This document shows, one piece after another, positions 22,723 to 36,199 of a stretch of 64,000 nt of DNA. Both the position numbers and the translations under genes were made by a program. The stretch spans positions 124,001-188,000 of the forward strand of contig NW_025408671.1 in NCBI RefSeq assembly GCF_020360975.1. Direction: 5' to 3'. Source of the DNA: Hirsutella rhossiliensis (lineage: Eukaryota > Ascomycota > Sordariomycetes > Hypocreales > Ophiocordycipitaceae). Every line of letters begins with the position of its first letter. Position 1 is the stretch's first letter. Under the pieces are notes generated by a model. It searched no databases, had not been told where the DNA came from, and was given only the letters and a program-made list of their open reading frames with translations.

Positions 22723-25700
22723 TAATACCCTCCTTTAAGCGCGCGGCGTTGCCCTATTAATAGCTTCCGTTAATCGTGCTAGCCCCTACTAGCCTTATTA
22801 TCCCCGCGCCTATTAGCCTAGGTAGCTAGAACCGGGCTTTATACTTATTAGCCGGCTACCGTTTAAATGGGCATAACTTTATTATACAGCCGGTGGCGTG
22901 GCTTCGGTGTGGCTAGGTTGCCCGTCATAGCCTTAGGTAGCCTCTTCTACCTAGGGGTATATAGGCGGTATCCCCCTTTCCTCCTTCCTTTCCTTTTTTC
23001 TTTAACTATAGTAGTAGTAGTAATAAGTAAGTTCCGCTCTACCTAGGGCATTAGTTCGTTCCTAGCTATATAGGCCGCTTTATTAACGTATACTTATAGT
23101 AATAGCTATAGTAGTAATAATAGCCCTAATAATAATAACTTTAACTAGTAAGTTCTCCGCCCTATAAAGCGGGAAGCTATAATCCGTAATACTAACTTCC
23201 GCGATAGATATATCTACCTCCCCCTATACTTCTGGGGTTGTTCTGCGTCGACGCCGTGCTAAGTGCAAGTACGATAACGGCTCCGCCTACCGCTCCTACC
23301 CGCGCCCCCGCGACCGCTACCGCCGCCGCTCTGCACTCACTATACTAGCCGCGCCATTACGCGTGGGTAACGATACTATCCCCGCTACTAGCCGTAACGC
23401 CTAGCCCTTCTACCCTTACCTCCGCCGCTACTACCCTTATAAGTCCGCTACCTAGTAAGCGTAGTAGCTATTTTCCGCTAACTTTTTAAAGTATAAACGC
23501 TAAGTATAGGCCAGAGCCGCCCGCGCGGCCCCTATATATAGTGCGCGTCGTAGGAGCTCCCTTACGCCGACTAAGTCGGGCGCCGCTTAGCGGTAGTTAT
23601 TACTAGTATACGCGTGCCGCCGCGCTTATAAGGCGGCGCCTCTTATCCTGCCTACGGCGTCGGCAAAAGGCGGTGCGTATAGGTAGGTATGAGAGCTATT
23701 AAGCGCGCGCCCGCCGCCGCCGCCTACCGTAATCTCCGCGCCCTCGAGCGCTAGGGCCTCGTCCTTAAGTAAGTTCTTTTTATCTAGCTCTTTTACTTCC
23801 GCTATTAACTCTCCTAGTACTAGGGATACTACCTCTATCGCCTTATCGGCGGTCTCCTTAGCCGTACCCGCCGCCGCCCCGCCGCTACTACTAGCCGGGC
23901 CCCGCCATTAGAGCCCCCGGGCCGCCGCTACCGCCGACTAGCTCGCGGGCTTAGAGGGCCGCCTAAGTGCCTTAGAGAGCGCCGCCGCCGCTAATAAGGT
24001 AGAGGAGGACGATAAGGATAAGGATAAGGACGACGATAAGGATAAGGAATAGGTCTAGGTAGTCTAAGGGCTCCGCTTTAAAATAAACGCTATTTTTATC
24101 TCTGCTTATATAATTACGCTTGCGTTATTATAACTACTTACTTTACTTTACCTACTTTATAGTCCTAGCCTAGGCTACTATTAATAGTCTATTAGTTTAT
24201 TATTCTTATTTATTATTCTAAATAAAGCTTTAAACTTATCGAGGGCTATAGTTCCTATAAACTTATATATAGGTTCTTATATAGGGTCGAGATACCCGCG
24301 CTACTTAATAAGGACCTCCTAGCGTTTCCCCTTACTAACCTTTTTCTAGCGCGCGGCCTATATCTCTTTAACCTCGAACTTATCCTTTCCCTCTACCTTA
24401 ATTATAAGCGGTTAAGCGTCCGCTACTTCTTATCTAGGTAGTAGGTTAAAGGAGGCTCTACGAAGGAGGTCTACGTTAATCTTATTATAGACCCCCGTTA
24501 AGAGACTATCGAGCTCTATAACCTATAGGCTAATAACCCTCTATACTATAAACTTTATATATAGCTAGTTAAGCTTCTTTTTTAGTCGTGCCGACCTATA
24601 GTTATAGAGATCTAGCTATACCTTATCTCTTACTATAAACCTATTTACTAGGGCCTTAGTCTTATTAGCGTACCGCTCTTAATCTTATATTACGGCGGCT
24701 ATCGCGGATTAGTAATAATCCGTAGTCTCTTATAGCTTTCGTATAAATATAGAGGCGCGGCCCTTTAGTAACGAATTACTATACTACTCCGCTACTATAT
24801 TTATAATAAAGGGAACTAGTAAAGGTAGTTTAAAGCTATATATTATAAAGAAAGGGGCTATCTTAATAGAGGTATATAGTTTACTATTTAACGTAAGTTA
24901 GGCCGCGGGGAGCTACCGGTCTTAGTCTACTTAGTTATAGGCTACGATAGCCTATAAGTAAGCCTACGCCTCTTAGTTAACCCTCTTAGGCCCTTTATTA
25001 GTCTATAGGTAATATACTATACTAAGTAGCTATATAATCTAAAGTAGCTAGTATAGGTACTATTAAAAGTAGCTAGTTTAATTCGATCCCTTATTACTTA
25101 TAATAAAGGCTAGCTAGCTATATAAGCGGGCCTAGTACTATAAGAAGCGCTTTATATAGGACTCTATATCTATAGATAGTATCGGCTTTAATACTATAAA
25201 CTTACTAAGTCGGTCCTTAATTACTTATATATAGCGGTTGCCGCCCTCTATAAATAGGAGGTCCGTTATAAAGTCTATCTATATATATATATAGAACTAG
25301 TCGGGTACCGGAAGCTACTTAAGTAGCCCCTTAAGCTATACCCTTTAGATCTTTATACGGCTATAGATATCGTAGTTATAGAGGAAGCAATAAATATAGT
25401 ACTATAAGAGGGCTAGTAAAAGTCCTTATAAGGCTTACTACTTATGCCTATATCTACCTAGGTAACCTATAATACTAGAGTTATGATAAGTTAGACTAGC
25501 TCCTTAGAGCTTATTTTGTTATCTACCGGCAGTCCTCCTTCTCCTTAGCTTCTATAGTATATAATGCGCCTTGTACCTATAGTCTCCCCGCTGCATAGAT
25601 ATCCCTATAGGTCGATATAGTAGTGTTACCACCTTTAGCTTTAGCTTTAGATCTAGGCGTCGAGCGCTAGACTTAATAGCGCGGCGTACGCCCTTATAAG

Positions 25701-28700
25701 TACGGTCTAGAGCCGCTATCCTATCCTATAAGCGTTAAAGGGCCTTATCTTAGAATACTCTCGCTATACGCGCCCTTAAGCTAGTCTATCCCTCCTCGCC
25801 GGACTAAGGTAAGGGCGCGGGGGGAAGCTTATTTGCTAGCACCGCGTCTTCCTTTACTAAGGAAGCTCTTATATAAGTCTATAGTGCTTCTTATAAGATA
25901 AGCTATAGATCCTAAGCCTCGATATCCGCTCTTATTAGCCGGTCCTAATCCCTTTAAGAAAGCGCGTTTAGGACCGCGGAGTCCCGCTTAGGGCGGTACT
26001 TAATCGAAAAGTTAAAGCGTAAGAGATACTCCGCTTAGCGGGCTTACCGCTCTAAGAGGTACTAGCGAGTTATAAAGTACTTAAGGTTCCTATAGTCTAT
26101 AAGAACCTTAAAGCTCTTATAGCTCTAAAGCTCTACTTACTATTACTTAAGGTAGCTAATAATCGCTAGTATCTCTTTATCGTAAATAGCGTAATTCCGC
26201 TCTATTAGGGTTAGCTTATAAGAGTAGAACGCTATTAGTTACTTTTACCTATCTACCTCCTAAGAGAGCGTTCCTTTAAGTACCTAGCCGCTATGGTCTA
26301 CTTTAACTAACGTAGACTAGTCGAAGTCCTACTAGAGTAGTACTAGGGCTTAAGAGAATAGGTCCTTAAGCGTATAGAACGCTCCTTCCTATATAGGCCC
26401 TTAGTAAAAAGCGGTCTACTTCTTAGTAATCTCGTTTAAGGGTATTATAATATAGAAGCCTTAATAAATATCTATAAATGAGTTGAACCTAAAGAAGCTT
26501 TATATACCTATTTATATAGTTAGGGCAGCTTAGTCCTAAATCGCCTAGATCTTTATAGGGTCTGCCTATATACCTATGCCTATATAGATAATAAAGCCTA
26601 GGTACTTAACCCTCTTAACCTTAAATTCGCACTTATCTAAGTTAAGGTAGAGCCTATAAAGTTAAAGGCGCTCTAGGACCCTCTATACTTTTTATATATA
26701 GTCCTTATAAGAGCCGCTTATATAGATAAGAATATTATCTATATATATAGAGGCGAACTTATCAAGGAAGTCCTAAAGTATATTATTAATATAGCTAGAA
26801 GGTAGCGGCGCTCTTAAAAGGCTAAAGGCGTTATAAGCTACTTAAATAAGCTATAGCGTATATAGAACGCTATCTTTACTCGTTACCCTCTAAGATCTAT
26901 ACCTTATAGAACGCTTATTTTATATCTAGCTTTATAAACTACTTTACCTTTAAAAGGTTATAGAGTATATCTAAGATTAAGGGTAAAGGGTAGCGGTCTA
27001 GCCTTATAATTACGTTTAAAGCCTTATAGTTATAATAGAACTATATCCCGCCCCCTAGTTTACGTATAAATAAGACCGGCGCTCTTACTTTAGAGCTACT
27101 TACTTAAATAAAACCCTTATTTAAGAGGTCCCTTAGCGTCTTCTTTAGCTAGTAGCTCCGCGTATAATATACTATATAAGTGCAAATAGTATAGGTAGTT
27201 TCTACCCCTTTTTATTAGTATAGAGTATAATCTTATAGTCTCCCCACAAGCTTATATAGGTTAAACATCCGCTTCGGACTTAAATAGCGGTAGGAGGTCG
27301 TAGCGCTTTAGTATTACTGCATAGCAGAGGGCGACTTTGTTCTTTATCTAAAGGGCCTTATCGATATCTACTAGGCTAACTATATGTAGACCGCTACGTT
27401 AGCAGCTACCTAGCCTTACCCCTTTGCATTATATAGTTCACATAGATAAAGGTAAGGACTTCTTATACTAAGTATAAAGCTCTGCAGCTTAGTCCTACGC
27501 TTTATAGAACCGTCGTTATAGTAGACCTACCGTTATATAGGCTTAAACTATAACTTCTTTAATATAGAACTAAGTATAACTCTATATATAATAACTAGGG
27601 TTTCCTAAAGTTAAGGGAAACTCTAGTTAAGGATATATAGCTACGATAAACATAATAACTATCGACCTCATAGCTAGCTATATAAATGCATAATTACTAT
27701 ACCCTCTATTAGGCAAGGCGCTCTTTACTCATGTAAGGCGATCCTTTCTACTAGTACTTATATCTCTTATATAAGCGCCTCGTGCTATAGCATAGTACTA
27801 GTAGCCTTATCTATAAAAGCGGTGGGTGAGGTTATTAATTACCTTTATGTTAAAGTAGGCTCTCTTTTATATAGGCGGATAATTCTTCTCCTTTACTAGT
27901 ACTAGAAATTAAGGCTCTGAGGCCTATCTTTACTCTAGAGCTACTCTTTTCTCTCTAAGCCTGGGGGCGAGTCCTTATCGTTTAAGGCAAGGAGCGGTTC
28001 TATCTTTACTACTTAAACCGCTATAGGCTACTTAGCTAAAAGGAAGGGGTATTTTAATATAAAGTATATAGATACTCCGTAACGTAGGTAGCGGCCGTTA
28101 GCCTTCCTCTTCCCGATTTCCTCGCTCGTTACTTACTTCGCCCGCTACTTAGAGTATAGGGCGGTATAAGGGGTAGTCGACGGCGTCTTCTTACCGCGTT
28201 TAGCCCGGTCCGTATAGGTAGCTAATATTAAGGTGTCCCTATTTATATCGATAGCCGGCTATTTATCTTATAGAGGGGTAGTAATCCCGTTACCGCTATA
28301 CGGCGTGCGCTTATAGAGCTTCTAAAAACGCGGCGTCTACTTATAGCCCTAAGCTACCTTTATTAACCGGCTTACGTACTTACTATAGTTAGTAGGTATA
28401 ATTATAGGGATAAGTAGCTCTTATAGGGCCGGCGTAATCGAATTCTATAGCTATATAAGCTTCGTACTATCTTCTATCTTATAATCCCCGCTACCTAAAG
28501 GCGTCTCTTTAAATTAGGAAGGAATTCGCTAAAGGTTTATCTATCTCTCTATTAGGTCTATGCTTTATCTTACGCCTTCTCCCGCTCTATACGTTACCGA
28601 ACGTATATAAGGTATTAAAGAAGTCTTATGATAGCGTCTGCTTCCTGGGGCCGCATTATCTAGAATCTGAGATCCACGCTATCTGAGGCTCGGTGGCGTA

Positions 28701-29070
28701 TAGAGGAGCGAATACTACGCTATATCGCGATAGCTATTTGAGGCCTATTTCTTCGGTTATAAACTTTATCTATAGCTAGCTAAGGAAAAGTAAAGGACTC
28801 TAACTTACTATCCTAAGTCGGCTAAGGGGGCAGCTTCCTTATCGGTAGTAGCTCTTGCCAACTAGCGTTACGGAGGTCGTGAGGTTAAAGCCGGTCTTAT
28901 GACGGCTCCCTTAATATAGCGAGAACCTTATCCTTTTAAGCTGGCCGTCGCTTTTAATGCTTTTAGGATGGCTACGATACTTCTATCTATCTAAGGGAGC
29001 GGAGTACTTATTAAAGGGGGCGCCCTCTTTAGAGAGATATCTAATGAATCTATTAATTAATAGCTTATAT

Positions 29071-29254
29071 TATTACAGGTAGGTAGGGCGTACACGTGGG
29101 GTGCTATTTATAGGATAATATTAATAGCTATATAGAGCTCTCCTATACGCGGCTAGCCCGTATATATATATATAGGATCCGGCCCTTTATACGTAACTAT
29201 ACGGCTTAGGCTATAGCCTAAGCCTATAACCTATAATAGTTAAAGACTCTTATA
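29071..29254 (-). repeat. LTR of Gypsy A2 (right)
   Basis: 184 bp, begins TATTACAGG and ends CTCTTATA. Two short indels relative to the left LTR near its start. Confidence 0.9.
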
Positions 29255-32200
29255 GTAACTAATATAGTATTATAAATATTATTTAAGCGTTTAGTTAAGT
29301 CGTTCTATTTATCTATCTATTTATAGGTAATAAGCTATACTAAGCTTATATTTCGTCCTTAATTATATTATAAGAGCTTACTAAAACTTAGCTATAAATA
29401 TACTTCCTTTATTAAGAATAATCTTATTTAGTAGTCTATAATTACTAATAATTATTTATAGAGATATATATACTGGCTCTTTTATATTACTTACTTTTTA
29501 TACGGTAAAAGTATCTATACTTTATTAATCTATTAGTAATAACGAATATACTATTATATTTAACGTTAGTTATAGGTTCTTTTAAATAGTAATAGCTTTA
29601 TAATATAGTTAAAGCTATTAAATCCTATAATTTCTAGTACTAATAGCGTTATAATTCTTTATATAGTTTATATTATTTAAGCTTTACTTCGTATATAAAG
29701 TTTATATTCTTTAATAACTTATTACTACTTCACTTAGCTATAGGAAGTTATATTATTATTTAATCCGTTTTATTATTCTTTAGATTCCTTAGTATCTATA
29801 TATTAAATATTTATATATATCTTATATAACTTTATCTTATAATTCTAATAGTATCTAGATTTTATTCTTATATATTAGAACTTCTAAATATTTTATATTA
29901 TATCCCTTTAATGCTTTATATTCTTTTATCTATTTTAGGATCTTTTAGTATATCGAGTCGTTAGGTTATACTTAAAATATTATATTTAGCTATCGTTGCT
30001 AGTAGTTCCCGTTTTCGTTGATTTCTAAGAGCTATCCTTTCGCTATAGGTGCCCCTATATTATAGTCGCTTCGTCGACTAAGGGCATTAGCTCAACCGTT
30101 TTCTATTCCTTTTCTATAGATTATTTCGTAGTCGAATTTTAATAAGTATTTAGCTTATTAGATCTATTGTCTATTTAACTATTATATTATTATAAAGTAT
30201 AAGATGTTTTTATAATCTATATAAACCTTAACTTTATACTTACTTCTAAGAAAGTAATATCGAAATTCCTTAAAAGCTTAAATAATCGCGAGGAATTCTT
30301 TATCGTAGATAAGGTAATTAAGTTCTACGCTATATAGCTTCTTTAAATAAAATATAATTAGTCGTAATCTTCCTTTATTATCTTTTTATCCGATTTATAC
30401 TCCTAAAGTAAAGTCTAATATATCGGTTTCGAGTTCGATTTATCGTTCTAGATCGAAGGTAGTTAAGACTAGTTCTTACGTAATCGTAGTTTTAATATAT
30501 TAGAAAGCTTTATTAGCTTTATCGTCTTATATAAATTCTTTTTCCTTCTTCGTTAAGTTATATAGTAGTACTATAATCTTTCTAAAATCTTTAATAAATC
30601 GTTAGTAGTAATTTATAAATTCTAGGAAACTTTATATCCTTAACGTTCTTTAGCGTTAGCTATTCTTTAACTAAGTTAATCTTATCTTATTATATTTATA
30701 TCTCTCTTAGTAAGATCGTATATCTAAGGAAGTCTACTTCTTATATATAGAACTTACTTTTCTTTAGTTTAACTAATAACTTTATATTTTAAAGTACGCG
30801 GAGTACCTTATAGACGTATTCCTTATATTCTTTTAGGGTATCCGAGAAGATTAGGATATTATCTAAGTATACTACTATAAAGATATCTAAGTATTTATAT
30901 AGGATATTATTAATTATCCGTTAAAAGGTAGCTAGTATATTTATAAGTTTAAATAGTATTACTAGATATTTAAATAGTCCGAATTTCGTTTTAAAGGCTA
31001 TTATCTATTTATATCCCTTTTTTATACGTATTAAGTTATAGGCGCCTTTAAGATCGAGGGCTATAAACTAATTTTTACTATATAGTCGATCTTATAGTTC
31101 CGATATAAGTAGTAATAGTATTCGGTCCTTTATTATAATATCGTTTAAGCGTCTATAGTCGATAACTAGTCGTAGCTTACCGTTTTTCTTTAAAATAAAT
31201 ATAACTAGGTAGCTTACTTTAGATATTAATATTTATATATATCCCTTTTATAGATTTTCGTTAAGGTAGTCGCGTAGTATTTATAGTTACTTTTCGTTTA
31301 AGTTATAGATCTTATAGAACGTCGGCGTTATTCTATCCTTAAGATAAATTTTATAGTCTTATTAGCTATATTTAAGTAACCCTATCTTAAGTTCTTCCTT
31401 AAAGAGTTTATCGTATTTCCGGTATTCCTAAGGGATATTCTTTATTCTATCTTATAGGCTTTATTCTTTCTTTTAAGAGCTAGTTTCTCTTAACTTAAGC
31501 TCTTTATTAATTTATTTAAGGTCTTTCCTTAGAGTAGTAATAACTCTTTAGATCTTTATAATTTAGTAGCTAAATTATCGTAAAATTTTACTTTCTTTTA
31601 AATCTACTAGTCTTAGAAACTTATATCTTTATTTTAACGTAGCTAGCTAGTTTTCTAGTTTATTAGTAGGTTACTCTCCTATAGCTATAGAAGCCTTAAT
31701 ATAAGGTCGTATTCTTTAATATTTATAATATCGAAGTTAACTTATTTATTATAGCCCTAGATATTAATATTAAGGTAATTAATCTCTATATTAATAATTC
31801 CGTTATTATAGTTAAAGGCCTCTCCTTTAATATTTATAAGTTTATATAGATCTATCTTATATCTCTATATAAGTCGGTAACGATTAATAACTTTAGGTAA
31901 AACGTAATTACTTATTACGCTATAGTTTAAAAGTATATATATATAATATCCCGCGATTTAGATATCTAATACTATTTAGTCGCTATAGCTTACTATTACT
32001 ATATATAGGGTCCTTAGATCTTATTATATCGTGCTAGTCTATAGCTCTTTTATAGATAGCGTACCTCGTTTTTTACCTAGTCTTTATTCGTTTTATTTAG
32101 GTATTCTTCTTTAATTTATTATTAATATCGTTTCTTTATATTTTCGTCGTATAATATTATATTAGGGCTTAAGAGACTAATTTCTTATAGCTAATTAAAG

Positions 32201-32608
32201 ATTTCTTATTTCTTAACGCTATATCGTTTATATTATACTACTTTATAATTAATTACGTACTATACTTTATAATTTTATTTATTTTTATACTAAAGGTCGA
32301 GTTTTCGTTTTATATCTTTTTATTTTATATATAGTGTTTTTATATTAATTCTCCCTTAGTCGAATACGGCCTATAGCCTTCGTACGTATTACTAATAATC
32401 TTTTAGTATACCGTTATATCGTTTATACTATACTTATACTTTTTCGTATTTATAAACTCTATAGTTTAGGTATATATATTTATTATAATCTTCCTTATTA
32501 TATTTAACTCGTTATATAAGTCTTTAAAAGATTAAGGGTTCGGATACCTTAAAGTAAGTAGCGTTATACTATTCTTTTATTTTAGCGTATTTATAGATTT
32601 TATATATC
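29255..32608 (-). pseudogene. Gypsy B2 pol segment (integrase, RNase H, RT)
   Basis: Aligns with Gypsy B 8640-12165. RT box near 30850-30890, RNase H near 30070-30400, integrase core near 29255-29620. All carry more RIP changes than B, including many CG-to-TA pairs. The last five bases (32604-32608, ATATC) are the left TSD of Copia C. Confidence 0.8.
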
Positions 32609-33062
32609 TGTCGCGAAGCGTGGCCTGATTTCGCAGTTCTCGGAGATATCCCTTGGCACGAGGGACCTAGGAAGCTGAAAAACAGGTTTTAAGGAAGGAG
32701 CTGAAAAGAGGTGCAGAAAGGAGGGTGGGGGCATGAGGAAGCAGAAGTGGCGATGGCTTCCTATAGGTGGCGAGAGATAAGACGGATATGCGGCAGCAGC
32801 TAGGAGGAAAAACCGGCAAAAGCTCGGTAGTCGAAAGGACATTAGTGGCTTCTTTAAGCGGGATCTTCTTTGTTAATTGAGATGCTAGAAGAGATAAAGA
32901 GGGGCGTTGGATAGAGGAAAGAAGGACAATTAAGGCAATATAATAATCACTCCCCTACTGCAATGCTGCCCATGAATTTAAACATCTCTCCTGCCTGCTC
33001 CGACCCTTACTTCCAATTTACCTTCGTGCATTTTTATGCACTTCTCGCATCTCTCTTCGAGA
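32609..33062 (+). repeat. 5' LTR of Copia C
   Basis: 454 bp. Differs from the 3' LTR by scattered substitutions and 1-3 bp indels, some of them CpA-to-TpA (for example near 32937-32948). Contains the hairpin GTGCATTTTTATGCAC at 33026-33041. The bases after it, GTTATAAGCCCGGG, resemble a Copia primer-binding site for part of initiator tRNA-Met. Confidence 0.9.
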
Positions 33063-34990
33063 GTTATAAGCCCGGGAGGAATAGTATTCCTATACCTTCC
33101 GGCTGCTGCAAAGCACCTTACTTGCACCCCTCGTGGCTTCACACCTCTTACTAGAAAAGCCGATTTTTAACCGACTTTTCTGCCCCCTCTTCGCTGACGA
33201 TGTGAAAAACGACTCTGCCACCCCTACGGTCCGTAGGACGATTCTTATAAACCCTAAGATTGGGATAAGTGGGTAAAGGAGCTGGGCTCGTGTGGATGGA
33301 ACTATCCAGCGATTTAGTCTTCTCTGACAAGCAGGACCCTCTCGAGCCCCCTCTTCGTCTAGGGCAACGCGGACTTTATAGAGGGCTACCCTCTTCTCTA
33401 GCTAACCTCTGCATAATAGAGAGCTTTTCTGCTGCCTTAGGCGACTACGAGAGTCACCGAAAGGAATACCTTTACGAGACGAAGTTCTAACGGCTGCTCG
33501 TATGGCGATAAGGAATCCGTTAGTACCCTTGAAACTAATCTCTTTGAGAGGAAGAGACTCCTAGGCAGTGGCTTTTAAAGCTCGAGACCTTAATAAGCTC
33601 CTTGAGGCTATATGACTGACCGTATTAGGAAGACCTATACGGCCTACGAAGCCTTTTCTGCTAGGAACCTGCTAGCTTCTTCGTGGCTAGCTAAGTAGGA
33701 AGAAATCCTGAGAAGCTAATCAATACTTCCTCATAGAAGCTCTTTCGGGCTAGTGGCTACAGGATATATCTCTGCTAATAAAGCCTATTAGTGACGGTTA
33801 CTCGACTATCTTTCGAGCTGGCGGGAACTAGACGAAGAGGCTGCTGGAAGTACAATAGCAAACAGTCTTGTTCCTTCGTGGCGGCCACTCGACGAACGGC
33901 TCGACCTGCTGCCTGCGGCTGCTGCAGCCTGTTGCTGCGGCTCCGCTGCTGCTGCTGCGGCTGTTGCTCCTTCGGCTCCTCCTCCTCGAGCATCAACACC
34001 GTCATCAACGGCTGCCCTAGGCCCGGCCCCGCTCCGCCTCTTGCTCCGGGCGGCCCGGTCCGTCAGTCAGACCGGCCCGACTAGTCCCCAATGGACCTTT
34101 CGGTCCGTTAGTCGAAAAATTGGGAACTGAGTCGAAATCGAACCTCGTCAACATCAGTAACAAGGGGTAAGGGGGTTTTAAGCAGACCTTCCGGAAGGGA
34201 CGAGGATTCCTCGAAGAGAACAACGTCGAGGAGGAATCGACCTACCTGCTAAGCATGCAAAGCCCCATCGGCTAGAAGACTGCTGGCAGGTCTTCGAGGA
34301 AAACCGACCTAAAGGAGTCAACCCTTTAAAGAGGCTATAAGAAATAGTACAATAGTCTCTTAAGGAGGACCCCTCGTTGCAGAAGAAGATAGACGAGATT
34401 CGGGTTGCTAAGAAATAGCAACTAACGCCGCTGCCCCTATTCGAGCCGCAAATTCGAGGAAAAATCGTTGGTATAGCAAATCCGGCCTTTGTCTTCCCTA
34501 CGGATCAACAAGGCCAAGACCAACCGTTAGAGCCCTCCGATTATCCCCTACGAAAATCAGCTATCCAACTCTGGTTGCTTCCTCGACATCTGCAATATAC
34601 TCCACGATTCCGGTCCTTTAAGAAGGCACGGAGGTAATACCTTATTGCCGGGGAATTAACCGTACGGATAGAGGGGTACGGAAGGGTGAATTTTACGATG
34701 AAATTACCTAACGGATCTATACGAATTCTTCGACGAAAAAGGGTAGCTTTTTGCCCTCGATTTTCAACGAGCCTGATTTCCTTTCGCCTTCTTCGAGAGG
34801 AAGGAATCTTCTAGGATACGACGTCTGAGCCTACGAGGCTAGTCTAGAAGAATCAGACTATTGGACTCATCGAGGAAAAATTCGGTTAATTTGTTCTCGA
34901 ATTCCGACCTATCCTTAGGAAGGAACCTCTCGAGAAGTCAGCTTTCCCTGCTAGGAGGAATAGGTCTACTATAAAGGACCCTCTTCCGGC
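33063..34990 (+). pseudogene. Copia C gag and N-terminal pol region
   Basis: A plus-strand frame can be followed with shifts from about 33499 (ATG at 33501). The region 33895-34000 is a run of GCTGCTGC-type triplets, giving Leu- or Ala-rich translations in different frames. No zinc knuckle was recognised. Positions fit gag and protease of a Copia polyprotein, but this is inferred mainly from location before the integrase. Short ORFs here on both strands are shadows. Confidence 0.45.
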
Positions 34991-34999
34991 AGCCTAAGG

Positions 35000-35735
35000 A
35001 GACGGCATTCTTTGGCACGCAGGCGTACGAATAAGGGGACCAAAGACCGTCGAATGCGAACACTGCGGCCAAGGAAAGACCAGGAGACGAATTTCCAGAC
35101 GAACGCCTTTACGGCCGGACTAGCCGTGTGAGGAAATTTGGGTCGACTGGACCGACGTCTCGAGGATCAGGAAGCTTCGTCAGGGTGATGTTTTCATAGA
35201 CGCTTTTTGAGGATGGTTTTCCCTATTTCTTACGGACCTACCTAGGCACAACTGGTCTGCCCTCTGGGACTTCGTTAACTAGATGAAATCCTACTTTGGC
35301 TACGAGGTAAAGAAGATGCGGTCTAACAGGCTATTTACGAAGGGATATCTTAAATTGGCTTCGAAAAGGGCATTTTACCTCCCGTTAGCACCAGATACCT
35401 GGGCCTAGAACGGAGGGCAGAAAGATCAGGGGGTGCTATGATGGAAGGGCCCGTACGATGAGACTTGCTGCAGGCTTCCCACGACCTTTGGAGGGAAGTC
35501 GTTGAGACCGCCTGTTACCTTCGGAACCGGACCCGAGGACCCTAAGGACCCTAGGGAACTAAACCAAGGAACAGACTGGAAATCCCCCTCGAGCTCTTGC
35601 GAAGAAGGGGCCGCTAGCCACCTTCGTGCCTACGGCTGTAAGGCATACGCTATGACTGCCGATGCACAGCTAAAGGAAGAAGAAAAGAAAGCGATCCTAG
35701 GCCTTTGTTGGTTACCTCGTTGGTTATAATTCTAC
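35000..35735 (+). pseudogene. Copia C integrase
   Basis: Plus strand. The zinc domain end reads VECEHCGQGKTRRRI (C-x2-C then GK-R, typical of Copia) at about 35050. The catalytic core follows: EIWVDWTDVSRIRKLRQGD, then DAF-GWFSLFLTDLP. An open stretch 35502-35729 contains ELNQGTDWKSPSSS and HLRAYGCKAYAMTADAQL; the latter fits the Copia H-R-FGC--Y segment near the integrase end. Interrupted by stops. Confidence 0.65.
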
Positions 35736-36199
35736 GAATATCTTCCGGATCTGGATTCCTCTTCTACGGAAGGTTATTTCGACTAGGGATATGATTTTCG
35801 ACGAATCTAGCTTCTTCGACGGAAAGAGGGATCAACAGCCCCTCTTACTCTTACAACGTTAGCTAATTCAGAAGATCTAAATCCCCCCTTCCTAATAGTC
35901 TTAAGAAGAGGCCCTAGACGAGGAAACGGAAGAAGAAACCGACGTCGAAGCAGTAGAGGATAACGCCGACTTCGAGGAAGAAGAAGAAGAGAAGCTGCTA
36001 GATTAGATGATCTAGACGAAGAAGGAGACTATAGGAAAGCGGTAGAGCTGGAATACGCCTGCCTACACACTCCTCTTATAGAAGAAGAAGATCAGAAGCA
36101 GCTTTCTTAGTTAGTCTTCCGTCTCGACCCTAAGGGGTGGAAAGCACCTCTCTCGAAGGATTACCGGCTGCCTTTTATCCCTGCTTGAAGCAAAGGAAG

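Larger units (their letters stand above)
22537..29254 (-). mobile_element. Gypsy A2, uninterrupted A-family element in B2
   Basis: 6718 bp; LTRs 22537-22722 and 29071-29254; TSD ATAAC (22532-22536) and GTAAC (29255-29259), both from GTAGC in the Gypsy B target. Same layout as A1: opposite-strand ORF region about 23160-24070, chromodomain about 24195-24400, integrase about 24400-25700, RNase H and RT about 25900-27200, protease and gag about 27300-29070. It has many small deletions relative to A1 and patches where CpA/TpG reappear, mainly 22868-22935, 23226-23345, 25430-25630, 27240-28000 and 28470-29100. Confidence 0.9.

Noticed and set aside
32600..33154. ORFs on both strands within the 5' LTR of Copia C, and their copies at 38295-38726
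   Set aside because: They lie in LTR sequence, differ between the two LTRs by frameshifts and have no similarity to known proteins.
33775..34084. Overlapping ORFs on both strands rich in Gln, Cys or Arg
   Set aside because: They read through a GCTGCTGC-type triplet run of Copia C in different frames; repeat shadow, not genes.
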